Origin: Sipunculus nudus | Taxonomy: Eukaryota > Annelida > Sipuncula > Golfingiida > Sipunculidae | Direction: 5' to 3' | Assembly: GCA_026874595.1 (NCBI GenBank) | Contig: CM049320.1 | Coordinates: 40,858,714 to 40,922,713, forward strand | Length of the DNA: 64,000 nt | Shown here: positions 34,401-44,870 of the stretch, in pieces | How positions within the stretch are numbered: the first letter of the stretch is position 1 | Layout: each line of letters starts with the position of its first letter | Position numbers and translations under genes: made by a program | Notes under the pieces: model-generated | Databases searched by the model: none | Seen by the model: only the letters and a program-made list of their open reading frames with translations | Told to the model about the DNA's origin: nothing

Positions 34401-34686
34401 TGGGTTTTTTTTCGATAATGATACCTTAATCAGATTTGAAGTACAAATAAGAATTCAAAGATTTTACAAGTTAACTCAGGATTTAACATTAAAACACCAA
34501 ATATGTCATCGTTTTGACTTCATTTCAGATGACAGCGCCATCTCTGGTCTCAACTCTTCATCACATCATCTAGAACAGTTACAGTCAGATGTCCCGTTGA
34601 GGGGTCGGTCTGCCTCCCAGCCAGTGGCGACAAGGGGGGTGGTATTTTCACAGAATGGACGCCATGATGCGCTGGCCGTCACCTGA
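22130..34686 (+). CDS. Four-transmembrane MS4A/CD20-like protein, six coding exons
   Basis: Coding exons are 22130-22357, 24884-24940, 28564-28692, 30263-30367, 31703-31820 and 34529-34686. All introns are GT..AG. The first four are phase 0 and the last is phase 1. The joined product is 264 residues. Predicted helices lie at about 34-60, 65-88, 102-126 and 145-167. The loop between helices 3 and 4 (127-144) holds two cysteines (130, 138) and an N-C-T glycosylation sequon (137-139). A Ser-rich, probably cytoplasmic tail follows. The helix 2 motif GFPYLLTGALGCAAS resembles the GYPxWGxxxFxxSGxLSxAA signature of the MS4A family, with a similar loop before helix 3. Those proteins act in membrane receptor or channel-like complexes. 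The exact role here is unknown. Another tetraspan family remains possible. Confidence 0.8.
24131..24898 (+). repeat. 73-bp tandem array that copies the exon 2 acceptor
   Basis: Ten units precede the true exon 2 and the eleventh is the exon border itself. Each unit contains a branch-point-like TACTGAT, a T-rich tract, TTACAG, and then the first bases of exon 2 (TATCTACTCACTGGT or a variant). Copy positions of the TATCTAC or variant are 24162, 24235, 24307, 24373, 24445, 24518, 24591, 24664, 24736, 24809 and 24884 (true). Spacing is 72-73 bp with single 66 and 75 exceptions. The copy at 24664 has CAA instead of CAG. The unit is nearly stop-free in all three plus-strand frames. Confidence 0.95.
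24884..24940 (+). CDS. MS4A-like exon 2
   Basis: A 57-nt exon encoding 19 residues (YLLTGALGCAASLKKSVRL), acceptor TTACAG at 24883 and donor GTAAGT at 24941. It completes helix 2 and gives a basic cytoplasmic loop. Its first 15 bases are the last copy of the 73-bp array, so the array has either grown from this splice site or captured it. Confidence 0.85.
26338..26396. repeat. (TA)n microsatellite in intron
   Basis: A run of about 59 bp in the second intron of the MS4A-like gene. Confidence 0.95.
27465..28314 (-). mobile_element. Probable solo LTR inside an intron
   Basis: On the minus strand this 850-bp block begins TGTGACAACTCC, has a TATA box (CTATAAATAG, 27897-27888) and a poly(A) signal AATAAA close to the end, and finishes GTTAACA. 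That is the U3-R-U5 order of an LTR with TG..CA termini. A run of 13 A follows the end on the minus strand, which is unusual for an LTR and could mean retroposition of a polyadenylated transcript. No target-site duplication or internal gag/pol is visible. The 28058-28192 part shares a module with 578-815. Confidence 0.5.
28058..28192 (-). repeat. Second copy of the dispersed CACCCGAGCCTA module
   Basis: On the minus strand: CTGCTGGGCTTTTACACCCG, then GCCTAATGGCTCATCAGGCC, then GGATGGGACGCTAGTCTGGG. This matches the order of the module at 578-815, but here it sits inside the U3-like part of the candidate LTR. Confidence 0.6.
28427..28499. repeat. (TA)n microsatellite close to exon 3
   Basis: A run of about 73 bp with one interruption, ending 64 bp upstream of the exon 3 acceptor. 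Confidence 0.95.
28564..28692 (+). CDS. MS4A-like exon 3
   Basis: A 129-nt exon, 43 residues, after a strong acceptor (a run of T then CAG at 28561-28563) and before donor GTGAGT. It encodes the cytoplasmic loop end (INAFKKF), helix 3 and the start of the second extracellular loop with cysteines at exon positions 35 and 43. Confidence 0.85.
29500..29640. repeat. CGCGAA-rich dispersed repeat module
   Basis: A CpG-rich patch in an AT-rich intron with inverted CGCGAAGGTTTTATTTTCGC and CCTCGCGAACCAAAAGGCAA words, ending CTACGGTATT. It looks like a copy of a short dispersed element. I cannot define its ends. Confidence 0.35.
30038..30103. repeat. Short ATTCGGCTGTA tandem repeat
   Basis: Four imperfect copies of a 16-19 bp unit (ATTCGGCTGTATGGT and variants) in an intron of the MS4A-like gene. 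Confidence 0.75.
30263..30367 (+). CDS. MS4A-like exon 4
   Basis: A 105-nt exon, 35 residues, acceptor TTCTTACAG and donor GTAAGT. It encodes TVKLYG, which completes the glycosylation sequon begun by exon 3, then helix 4 and the basic stop-transfer CRKAVQSG. Confidence 0.85.
30694..30870. repeat. Degenerate ~95-bp direct duplication
   Basis: CCTTCCGCCGGAACTAGTTT and CCTTCCGCCAGAGATCGTTT begin two diverged copies, each followed by a GTGGGACGGC word. Intronic and non-coding. Confidence 0.6.
31703..31820 (+). CDS. MS4A-like exon 5
   Basis: A 118-nt exon encoding 39 residues plus the first base of a split Asp codon, acceptor GTCCTGCAG and donor GTGAGT. It encodes the start of the cytoplasmic tail (Gly/Ser/Asn-rich, no recognised domain). 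Confidence 0.85.
31911..32188. mobile_element. hAT-type MITE with 8-bp target-site duplication
   Basis: The element starts CAGGGGCGGATTTAG and ends with the inverted complement of GGGCGGATACAG. It is flanked on both sides by the identical 8-mer ATGTCGTG (31903-31910 and 32189-32196). An 8-bp duplication and a CAGGGG start are typical of hAT elements (established knowledge). The C-rich runs at about 31930-31947 and 32090-32104 are internal. The last 3 bases of the right terminus appear lost. Confidence 0.75.
33378..33715. mobile_element. PIF/Harbinger-like MITE
   Basis: Terminal inverted repeats of about 35 bp start with GGCC and include AAAGGTATGGTTCTCAGGCA (33393-33412), whose exact inverted complement is at 33682-33701. 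TAA flanks both sides, consistent with a 3-bp TAA/TTA duplication as in PIF/Harbinger elements. The 338-bp interior is non-coding. A degraded, inverted relative lies at 50769-51070. Confidence 0.75.
33988..34281. mobile_element. MITE with ~45-bp terminal inverted repeats
   Basis: The left end AAAGGACGCTATTTTAAGCA continues CCCAGCAACAGCAAGTCAC. The right end is its near-complete inverted complement (CACTATTTTAAGCACCCAAC when read on the minus strand). No coding content. It lies 272 bp from the neighbouring MITE and 247 bp upstream of the last exon. Confidence 0.75.
34529..34686 (+). CDS. MS4A-like exon 6 (terminal)
   Basis: Acceptor CATTTCAG, then the completed Asp codon and 51 further residues ending in LAVT and TGA (34684-34686). 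It encodes a Ser/Gln-rich polar cytoplasmic tail without a recognised domain. Confidence 0.85.
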
Positions 34687-34731
34687 ACTATACCTTTATG
34701 CAATTTCGAAAAGTTCAAATTTAACATGTTT

Positions 34732-34737
34732 AATAAA
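34732..34737 (+). terminator. Poly(A) signal of the MS4A-like gene
   Basis: AATAAA lies 45 bp after the stop codon, followed by T-rich sequence. This would give a very short 3' UTR. A downstream site could be used as well. Confidence 0.6.
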
Positions 34738-36439
34738 GATGAAACTTGTTTTATATATTTATATTTCTGATATTTCTGTCGTTTATATTAAGTTTTTAAA
34801 CATATTAAACTTGTTTAGCTGGCGGTAATTTTTTTAAAATATTTATACATAAGTAAGTTATTATTTATACGTAAGTAAATTTAATTATTCAGTTCAGTTA
34901 CCAGTGATATGTTATCTGAGGTAGCGACGTTAAATTACACCTAGTCATCACCAATTGTCGGTTATATATATGATTAACTGGAAGATAGAAATACATACGA
35001 GAAACATGGGCAAATGATAATTGAAATATGTAATATGTATTTGTATCAAATCCCATATATAGTAATCCTGTTAAAGGTAAATTCTATCTAAACATTATCT
35101 GAACTGATATCAGTGTTACATGTATCTGTAATGCATATTCAGTAACTCCTGAAAAACAAATTCATCGTAAGAATGATTTAACTTTTTTATGAAAAACTTG
35201 TGGACAAAGAATGGCTGTTATATGCCAGGCTCCTGTCAGAGGCTGAGAGGATTGAAGCGGAGCTAAAATGTAAAAATGTTACCAACAGAACGGATTTGTA
35301 CTTCAATGTCCAAGCAATAGGAGGCATGCAGAAGGAGAAAAGGAGCTTCACAATGCACAAAAAGGAATGGGCATGGATGAGGAAACATTAACAACATTAC
35401 ATGATACTTCATTTTATATGTCCGAAAAGGAAACATTAAAAACATTAAAAGATAGTGAGGTTATACTGATGGAAAAACTTAATTGAGATAATTAGGGATT
35501 TAACTGAGAGTCGTTCGTTGTTTCTTCGGCATTGGTTGATATGGAATTTAAAATTTAATTTACCCCCCCCCCCGTACATTAAGATGAAGATATCGAGGGT
35601 CAGATCCGTTGTTCTTGTTGAACTTAGAACAATATGCACGGAGCCTACTTCAGTATTAAGTACCAAATGAGTTGGTTATCTAGACGTAAAGAATAACATT
35701 GAATGAGACGTTCAATGTTGATGCATCATCAATATGTCTTGGTTACACAGTGGTGAACATGATAAAAAATGATGATGCCTTTGTTGGTTTGTCACAAGAA
35801 AATTGACAAAGAGAACTTTTCAAATGATAAGAGTATATTTATATGTATGTCAAATGTTTCATTTAAACGAATACTTCTGGCGGTCCAGAATGTTGAAGCT
35901 AAGGTGGACAGAGTGTAGATTTAAACATGATAACGGAAATCCATAATTAGCTGAGATCTAGAGAGTATTGTGTTTTTTTCATGACCTGCGTAGGTCGCTA
36001 TAATTTTATCAGATTCTGATATTATATAAATATACCCCAAGTAAAAGCAACCCCTATACTGTCACTCTGTTGACCCTATGTCCAGTTGCCCTATTCCTGC
36101 CATAGCCAGGAATTTACAATTATCACCACAGGTGGCATCTGTGTGCTAAATTATAAGGATTCTTATAGGGTCCTTATCCCTTAGTGATGATTGGGCCCCA
36201 GGAGACGGAAAGTAAATTATTTGCACTCAATGGAAGAAGCCAATACATGAATTATAAAATGAACACAGAACATAAATAAATGTGATAAAAAAACTAATAG
36301 CCAACTAACTCATTCCGCTCCCTGTTGCATGTCTACCTGTTGCACCCTACTTGAACATATCTGTTCTTACCACAGGAGTGTTCAGTTCGTTCATTTACAC
36401 GAATACATATTTAGCCATGTATGTCACCATGTATGTACA

Positions 36440-36610
36440 ACCCTTTTAATTGCGGTTCTTTTTGGGACCTCCTTAGGGCTCTTTTATTGACCTTGTAAGG
36501 TTTCATCTAGAACCTCTTCAGAGGTTCTTAGAGACACCCTCCCAAATTCTTCACGATGGACTGAGTGGGGAACCTTAAAAGGTTCTTGGTGGAACCCCAT
36601 GTGAACGGTT
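36440..36610. repeat. AGGTTCT-rich hairpin patch
   Basis: Contains the perfect hairpin AGAACCTCTTCAGAGGTTCT at about 36500-36520 and CCTTAAAAGGTTCTTGGTGG with matching inverted words. It resembles a small foldback or MITE-derived sequence with blurred ends. Confidence 0.4.
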
Positions 36611-37559
36611 ATTTATAGATCCATCAATTCAGGTTAATTTTAGAAAATAGGCTGGTATTTCATATATCATACGTTTAAGATAATTAATCAGACGTCATTT
36701 GTCCATATTAAGAGAACGCACACCAAATCAAACAGTCCATGTGCAAATCTCATACTAGTATATTATATCACATCACATAACGATGTACAAACAACGGAAT
36801 CTGAATAAAGGCATAAATCACAGGCGACGTTTTCTTATTTGTTACATATTTATAAAGCAGACATCATAACAACTTTACATGAATATAACATGAATAACTT
36901 ATGTGTACAATTACCAGAAGAAAGAAGTTGATAATTCTTTCGACTGATGCTTGAACTCCTTTTATGCCCTCCAGATTTTAGATTTTTTATGGACGTGACT
37001 GTAGTCTACATGTACCACGGTAGAGTGCCCACAGAAATTTGGTAATATTTTCTTCAGCAAACATATTAATTACAAATTGTATGCTGCAATGAAGGAATGG
37101 GGCATAGGCCTAATTACCTATGATAAAGTTAAAGCCATAACTTGCAAATTCTTAGAGTAATGCAATAAAATTAGTATCTGAGTAAACAGTCTAGTTTTCA
37201 CAACATATCGATCCTATATAGGAAGGTCAAGGTCATTGGTCACATGCTCAAACAACCACACTTAAAAGCTCCTGATTGGTTGTTTAGAGTCATAAATATA
37301 CTAAAAAATGTTACTATCAAAGTTAGCCTGCCAACCAATGAATGACGCCACGTCACTTGGCCATAGAAGTTCCAGAAGAACCAGAAGGTTGCAAAACATA
37401 ATTGTTGTTTTTTGTCAGGGAGTTTACACCTCATCTTAGGCCGTTGGTCCTTCTTCAGCTTTGGTGTCATAGTGTGTGATAATATTGAAGTTTAAGGGGT
37501 TTATTGCCAAATTTCAATGGGTATCTACTAGGAATAATTCAGATGCCATGACCTGTCCA

Positions 37560-37690
37560 TAAGACGCTGGAGCGAAACTCGGCGGTTCTATCTGGATTTC
37601 TCCATTTTATATTTAAGGCATCCGTAAATTTAGAACTGAGAACCTGCTCCGTCTAACGCAGTTACCACCAGGCTACGACCTACCCCTGTT
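37560..37690 (-). mobile_element. Probable tRNA-derived SINE relic
   Basis: On the minus strand GTAGGTCG is followed by an A-box-like TAGCCTGGTGG (37675-37665), then TAACTGCGTTAGACGG and a diverged B-box region around GGTTCTCAGTTC. The order and spacing suit a decayed tRNA-SINE head. The B-box is damaged, so the call is tentative. Confidence 0.4.
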
Positions 37691-39349
37691 ATCCAATTTT
37701 CAAGTATTAACAGTGGCGCCAGTTAATCTTCAAGGGGAAGGAAAGTTTGTACCATTTTTACATAAACATATATATATAAATATATACCTTTTATTGTCTT
37801 TTTGACGCTTTTCAAATAAATTACAATTAAGTGTAATGTTTTAAAAAATAAGGTATTATGTTTCCGGTATAGATTGGTTCTGATGCTTCTAAACCAGGTT
37901 TATCATATATAATATATCAGAGTAAACTAAGAAATGGAATTAAAGTCTGTAGATTCTAATTATAAATATATTTCATTTCCAATATATAAATATTATTCCC
38001 TGAATAGCAGGTGGAATGATTGCATTGTACATCCTCCCTTGCTAAAAAAGTGTGGTGAGATAACCCCCGCCCTATATTGACGCTCCTGAGTGTTAAACTT
38101 AGGTAACTGCTTTTTATAGGCGAATGTGCATAGCAAAATCAAAATCAAAATAAAGCCTGCATTGAGAACACCTATCACCAGACAAATTATGACTTGGCAC
38201 GATTCTGACCTTTACAGGTGTTCTCGATCAGCATACCTGATGGTATCGTGTGGGACATGACGAGGCCCTTGTCTTTTCAAATTTGTAGATATGGCTATAA
38301 ACAGGTCAGCCTGCGTAAAAAATGACAGAATATAAACCCCTAGAAGTCTGTGAGCCCCAAAAAAACATTCCCTGCCAATCATGGAAAGTGGTTTTCTGGT
38401 AATTGCGCGTAAAATATATCAGTTGGATCACGAAGTGGTATATGTAACCAAAATGTTCGTGAAAACATACTCTGTTCTGCCGATAAAAGTAATTCTCCCC
38501 CGTGTACATTTATACGACTGTAACCGGTAAGTTAACATGTAAAGACGTCACTGTCGGTCGGCAAAGGGGCAGTTGGTCCTGTTAATTTAAACTACGATGT
38601 GAAATTAATAAAGAAGTGTTTGTCTCCAGCATAACTCTCGTGCTCGTTTTTTTCTTGCAGAAAAGGGCACGTCCTCCGACTAGGTAAAAACGGCCTGTTT
38701 ATGTGTTACCCCCTGTCTGCCCCATCACCCCCCCCCCCCTCTCCCGCCCCCTTCCCCGATCCCCGTCCTGCCTTTTCCATACTGAAACACATTTACATCA
38801 GATCACTTTATTTTGATCATTATATCAAGTGCAAGAATCCATGCTCATGCCCCATATCTTATAAAATCTTAGGGGCGTGACGTAGCCAGGATTTACCGAA
38901 TTTGGGTGCTGGTGTGTGTGTAGGGGGGGGGGGGGGGGTTACACATGGTGCCTTTCCTTTTATATATTCTCGAACAAAGGCGTAAAAGTAGATATAGACC
39001 TATTGCTGGTGACGCCACCAGGGGGCAGCAGTAGTTGTAGCATGTGAGTGTTTGGGCCTTAAGGCTAAGGATAAGAATATTTATTAATATTCCGCACATA
39101 TCCAGTTAATATATAATGATTGTGGGGCATAACGGTTACCCAGTAAATCATAAAATCAAGTACGTGTTAAATTTGATGACGTACGGGCGTTGACTTAAAA
39201 TAACTAGAAAACGGGCCATCGTCAAGCGACTACATGTATCCGCCAAATCACAGAAGCAAGGGTAAAGTATGGCATGGGATGGTCCTAGCTGCCATGACAT
39301 GACTCCAAATATGTGGCTGCCAATCAAACTCCTCAGTCCTCATATATGT

Positions 39350-41060
39350 GTAATTTTCACCAAAACAGATCTAAAGTTGGATACAAGATGAGATTGATTG
39401 CGGATGACCAAGATTTATGGACATGCCAACTTTCCAGTTGAATACATCAAACCATTCCTGAGAAAGGCAATATAAACTACGAGAACGAAAAAAAGTGCCA
39501 CCTACGCTGTGTGAAAACGATTGCAGTTGGCGCCACCAGGATCGTGTACAGATGGAGGTATCCAAAATCTCTTGACAAGTGAAAAATCAGGCTTATACAT
39601 TTAACTAGTCCTGAGATAAATGCATGAACGTATTCTACAAATACGTTATACCAGATGGTGCCACTAGTCTCGTGAATGAGAAAATCTACCCAAGATGGAT
39701 GAACATGCAAAATTTCAGGCCTAGACAGTAGTAGACACCAAACTACTAGGCCCCCCTACTTAGAAAAAGTGCATCAAAATATTCTATAAAAACAGAACGG
39801 CAATGGGCGCCATCTGTCTGGTCTAAAACAAAGCTACCCTAGACGGATAAACATGCAAAATTTCAAGCTGATATAACCATCCGTTCCTGAGATATGAGCA
39901 AATTTAACCCAAAGCAAACGGACGGAAGGACGCCACGCGAAAACAATTCAAGATGGTGCCACCAGTCTTGTGTATGAAATGGAGGTATCAAAGATCTATG
40001 GCATGCACTAATTCAGACCAATACGGCAAACCACTACTGAGAAAAGGGCATTAATGTATACTACGAAAACGGGAAGGTATGTGGCGCAAGCTTCTGGTCT
40101 ACAAGAAAACTCTGCAAGATGGATGGACATGCCAATTTCAGGTCAATACATTGAATCACTCCTGAGATATGAGTGGTTTTCACCAAAAGCAAACGCACGG
40201 ATAGACGCCACGCGAAAACGATTGCAGATAGCACCACAGTTCTTAAGTATGTGATTGAGGTATGTAAGATCTATGGACATGCATATTTTAAGCCCAATGC
40301 ATTTAACCAATCTCCAAAAGAAAAAAAGAAAACGATGGCAAACGCATGGATGTACGCCGCGCCAAAAAAAAAATGATTGTTGGTGGCGCCACCAGGCCCG
40401 ATTACGAGATGAACAAATCCAAGATCTATGGACATGCCCAATTTCAGCCCAAATACATTGAGACACTTCAGAGATATGGACTATTATTACTCATACACCA
40501 AGATTCATACTGCATGGATTGTAGGTGGCGCCACCAGTCTTTGTTATGTACCAATTTACATCTAACACTGGCAAATGTATTTATACATCTTCTTGAAGGA
40601 CGCTCCAAGGTGTTGGTGCAACACATGGAAATGTTTAAAAAATTTGGCTTGGCAGCAGGCACTTTAATAAGAAATTACTGGACATAGAGGTCTTAGTGGT
40701 GGACACATCTACAGATGATAGTGATAAAAACAGGATAAAGTACATAAAGAGGTTTAAGGTTAATAACAAAACTTTGTCGATGATGGTTGTCCCACGGGAA
40801 GCAAGTCATGGAGTTTTTGCAAGACTGGAGCAATACTATCAAATTTTTCCGGGTTCCACAACAATGCGACCGGCATCACTCTGAATCCTTTGAATTAAAT
40901 GAGCTTGCTGGAGTTTAGACCTATGGCTGTAATTTGTTATCTTTAGCGTTAAAATGGATTAATATACAGTGGGCGCCACCAGTCTCCTGCCAGATCAATT
41001 TACATTCCAAATATCATGACAATCCATCCAGCCGATCCTGAGCAATCCCACCGTTTTCAG
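39350..41060 (+). repeat. Degenerate tandem repeat with GGCGCCACCAG core
   Basis: Repeated modules contain GGCGCCACCAG or close variants (near 39533, 39957, 40384, 40527, 40973), AAGATCTATGGACATGC, a CCACTCCTGAGATATGAG-type segment and ACGCCACGCGAAAACGATTG. Units are unequal, roughly 150-240 bp. The same vocabulary appears at 62157-63110 on the same strand. Several ORFs cross it, but their frames are broken from unit to unit and look non-coding. Confidence 0.75.
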
Positions 41061-42203
41061 GACTCTTCCCTGGCCGAAGTCTTAATTTATGAGCTTGTTG
41101 GTCTTACCATAACGCGTTGTGTCCTGTTAATTGGATGACAAAGGGTTACCGCTATAGTCCAAGTGACTTTCAATCGTCTGAGGTAAAAAGGTAAAATGTA
41201 TAAAGAGAGAGACTGTGCTTACTGGGTAGTAGCACCCGTCTAATATTGCAGTTCCTCAGAATAAGCTTGTAGACTCAAAGTAACATTCTCTTATTGCATA
41301 ATAATCAGCTGTACCCATCACGTGCGTGTTTTGTCATCTTATTTAGTTCAGTTACTCTAGTAAACCTTGTATCTGAATAAGTAGTCATGACAGTTCACCC
41401 TGAACGCTATTTTCATCACCTGGTGTGGCAACAGGATAAGTGGCTTCGGTATAATACGTCATCATTTTCAACGGCTATTTACTCATATTCAAGTGCGTTT
41501 GTTTGAGCCATGACGTACCAAAATCCCGAGGTGCTGCCGTGTGTGTAAAAAACAGATTACTTGCGTCTGACGCACGGACATACTAAAGCGGTGCATTATT
41601 TGGCCCGTTGAGCATCTGGGTCCTAAAGAGATTGGGTGAAGGGATTATTTTTTAGATCTCAAGGGTTTCGTGACAGCTTGTATGTTAGGAAATCTCAACT
41701 ATATTTATCTTCTTCAAGGGGCGTTCCCACTTCCACGAACCGGTCCCTAGTACGAACAGTTCAGATATTGAAGGTAAAGAAATTCAGGACAATCCGGCAC
41801 TCATGACGTAATAAGCCACGCGTATAAATTTTGATACGATATGCTACGAAGCAGGATACGACACGGAATCCTGGCATTCGAGTCGACTCAAAACTGTTTG
41901 GCCGCTACTACGAATTGTCAAAGTCCCGAGAAATCTGACCCAATAGCAACTCACAGAAGCAATTAAGACGGTATACAGGTATTATTTGAGTGAGGAATAA
42001 AACATTAAAATATGGTGTCCCGAAGTTACAATTTTTGTGACAATCCAGATATCAATGGCCATGTGGTTGTAAAATACATCTTCCTGCAATAGTAGTTCGC
42101 AGTACTGGTTTGGTTTCCATTTTGCCCAAACACAAATCATCATGTTCACTAATGTGCAAGACCGCAGGTCTCGCTTACGCCCAAATCACGCCACATTATT
42201 CAC

Positions 42204-44770
42204 ATGAGCAACGTCATCGGTCCGTCTATCTGTCCATCCGTCTGTGAGCAGCGTCATCGGTCAGTCTATCAGTCCATCCGTCCGAGAGCAGCGTCATCGG
42301 TCCGTCTATCTGTCGTGCGTCATCGGTTCGTTTATCAGTCCATCCGTCCTTCTATCAGTCCATCCGTCCGTGATAAACGGACCAATGACGCTGCTCACGG
42401 ACGGATGGACTGATAAACGGACAAATGACGCTGCTCAGGGACGGATGGACTGATAGAATGACCGATGACGCTGCTCATGGACGGCACGACAGATAGACGG
42501 TCCGATGACGCTGCTCTCGGATGGATGGACTGATAGACTGACCGATGACGCTGCTCACGGACGGATGGACAGATAGACTGACCGATGACGCTGCTCATGG
42601 ATGGCACGACAGATAGAAGGACCGATGACGCTGCTCAGGGACGGATGGACAGATAGACTGACCGATGACGCTGCTCACGGACGGATGGACTGATAAACGG
42701 ACCGATGACGCTGCTCATGGACGGCACGACAGATAGACGGACCGATGACGCAGCTCTCGGACGGATGGACTGATAGAAGGACCGATGACGCTGCTCATGG
42801 ACGGCACGACAGATAGACGGACCGATGACGCTGCTCTCGGACGGATGGACTGATAGACTGACCGATAACGCTGCTCATGGACGGATGGACAGATAGACTG
42901 ACCGATGACGCTGCTCATGGATGGCACGACAGATAGACGGACCGATGACGCAGCTCTCGGACGGATGGACTGATAGAAGGACGGATGACGCTGCTCATGG
43001 ACGGATGGACTGATAAACGGACCGATGACGCTGCTCATGGACGGCACGACAGATAGACGGACCGATGACGCAGCTCTCGGACGGATGGACTGATAGAAGG
43101 ACCGATGACGCTGCTCATGGACGGCACAACAGATAGACGGACCGATGACGCTGCTCTCGGACGGATGGACTGAAAGACTGACCGATAACGCTGCTCATGG
43201 ACGGATGGACAGATAGACTGACCGATGACGCTGCTCATGGACGGCACGACAGATGGAAGGACCGAAGACGCTGCTCTGGGACGGATGGACAGATAGACTG
43301 ACCGATGACGCTGCTCACGGACGGATGGACTGATAAACGGACAGATGACGCTGCTCATGGACGGCACGACAGATAGACGGACCGATGACGCAGCTCTCGA
43401 ATGGATGGACTGATAAAAGGACCGATGACGCTGCTCATAGAAGGCACGACAGATAGAAGGACCGATAACGCTGCTCTCGGACGGATGGATTGATAGACTG
43501 ACCGATAACGCTGCTCACGGACGGATGGACAGATAGACTGACCGATGACGCTGCTCATGGACGGCACGACAGATGGAAGGACCGATGACGCTGCTCAGGG
43601 ACGGATGGACAGATAGACTGACCGATGACGCTGCTCACGGACGGATGGACTGATAAACAGACCGATGACGCTGCTCACGGACGGATGGATTAATAAACGG
43701 ACCGATGACGCTGCTCAGGGACGGATGGACTGATAGAAGGACCGATGACGCTGCTCATGGACGGCAAGACAGATAGACGGACCGATGACGCTGCTCTCGG
43801 ACGGATGGACTGATAGACTGACTGATTACGCTGCTCAGGGACGGATGGACAGATAGACTGACTGATGACGCTTCTCATGGACGGCACGACAGATAGACGG
43901 ACCGATGACGCTTCTCTCAGACGGATGGACAGAAAGACTGACCGATGACGCTGCTCATGGACGGCACGACAGATAGATGAACCGATGACGCTGCTCACGG
44001 ACGGATGGACTGATAAACGGACTGATGACGCTGCTCACGGACGGATGGACTGATAAACGGACCGAAGACGCTGCTCAGGGACGGATGGACTGATAGAAGG
44101 ACCGATGACGCTGCTCATGGACGGCATGACAGATAGAAGGACCGATGACGCTGCTCATGGACGGCATGACAGATAGACGGATCGATGACGCTGCTCAAGG
44201 ACGGATGGACTGATAAACAGACCGATGACGCTGCTCATGGACGGCACGACAGATAGACTGACCGTTGACGCTGCTCACGGACCGATGGACAGATAGACTG
44301 ACCGATGACGCTGCTCATGGAAGGCACGACAGATAGAAGGACCGATGACGCTGCTCAGGGACGGATGGACAGATAGACTGACCGATGACGCTGCTCACGG
44401 ACGGATGGACTGATAAACGGACCGATGACGCTGCTCATGGACGGCCCGACAGATAGACGGACCGATAAAGCTGCTCACGGACGGATGGACTGATAAACGG
44501 ACCAATGACTGTGTCCATCCGTCCCTGAGCAACGGCATTGGGCCGTCTATTAGCGTCATATCGACCCTCTGGCATTACGACCAGATTACTGGCGAAAGTA
44601 GGCCTACCAGCCCAATTGTCCGATTGCCTACTGAGTCAGGTTGTCACGGCTAGCCGTCTATCAGTCAAATGTCCGTGAGCAACGTCATCGGGCTGTCTAT
44701 CTGTCCATCCATCCTTGTGAAGCGTTACCGATCCGTCTGTCTTTCCATCCTTCAAACTGTCCATCCGTCC
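42204..44770. repeat. 40-bp minisatellite with inverted ends
   Basis: The main block (about 42372-44508) has more than 50 units of 40 bp, each with GACCGATGACGCTGCTCA-type sequence and then an 18-20 bp variable half. At about 42372 the orientation flips: 42204-42371 carries the same unit inverted (GAGCAGCGTCATCGGTCCGT). At about 44509 it flips again, and decayed inverted units continue to about 44770. A 320-bp (8-unit) higher-order period is visible at 42715, 43035 and 43355. The unit is open in three frames on the minus strand, but this is a property of the repeat. Confidence 0.95.
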
Positions 44771-44800
44771 ATTGACCTTTGGCGTCGCCCCAATGACGTA

Positions 44801-44853
44801 GGGGGGGGGGGGGGGTTGCATACCCCAACGAAATTTTAGGTGGGGGGGGGGGG
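44801..44853. repeat. Poly(G) tracts
   Basis: Runs of 15 and about 12 G separated by a short spacer, just past the decayed end of the 40-bp array. Confidence 0.9.
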
Positions 44854-44870
44854 ATGGAGTGTACAATCAT

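Larger units (their letters stand above)
34741..39350. other. Gene-free stretch
   Basis: AT-rich sequence without a supportable exon. A 63-codon ORF at 35200-35391 has no family, splice or expression signal. It also contains a hairpin-rich patch of AGGTTCT/AGAACCT words (about 36440-36610) and a probable tRNA-SINE relic (37560-37690). Confidence 0.45.

Noticed and set aside
39371-40687. Many overlapping ORFs on both strands
   Set aside because: They follow the degenerate GGCGCCACCAG repeat. Frames shift between units, with no shared peptide.
42204-44000. Long Ser/Arg/Val-rich ORFs, and a CRISPR-like appearance
   Set aside because: They arise from the 40-bp minisatellite. There are no repeat-spacer units with unique spacers and no cas genes, and the genome is eukaryotic.
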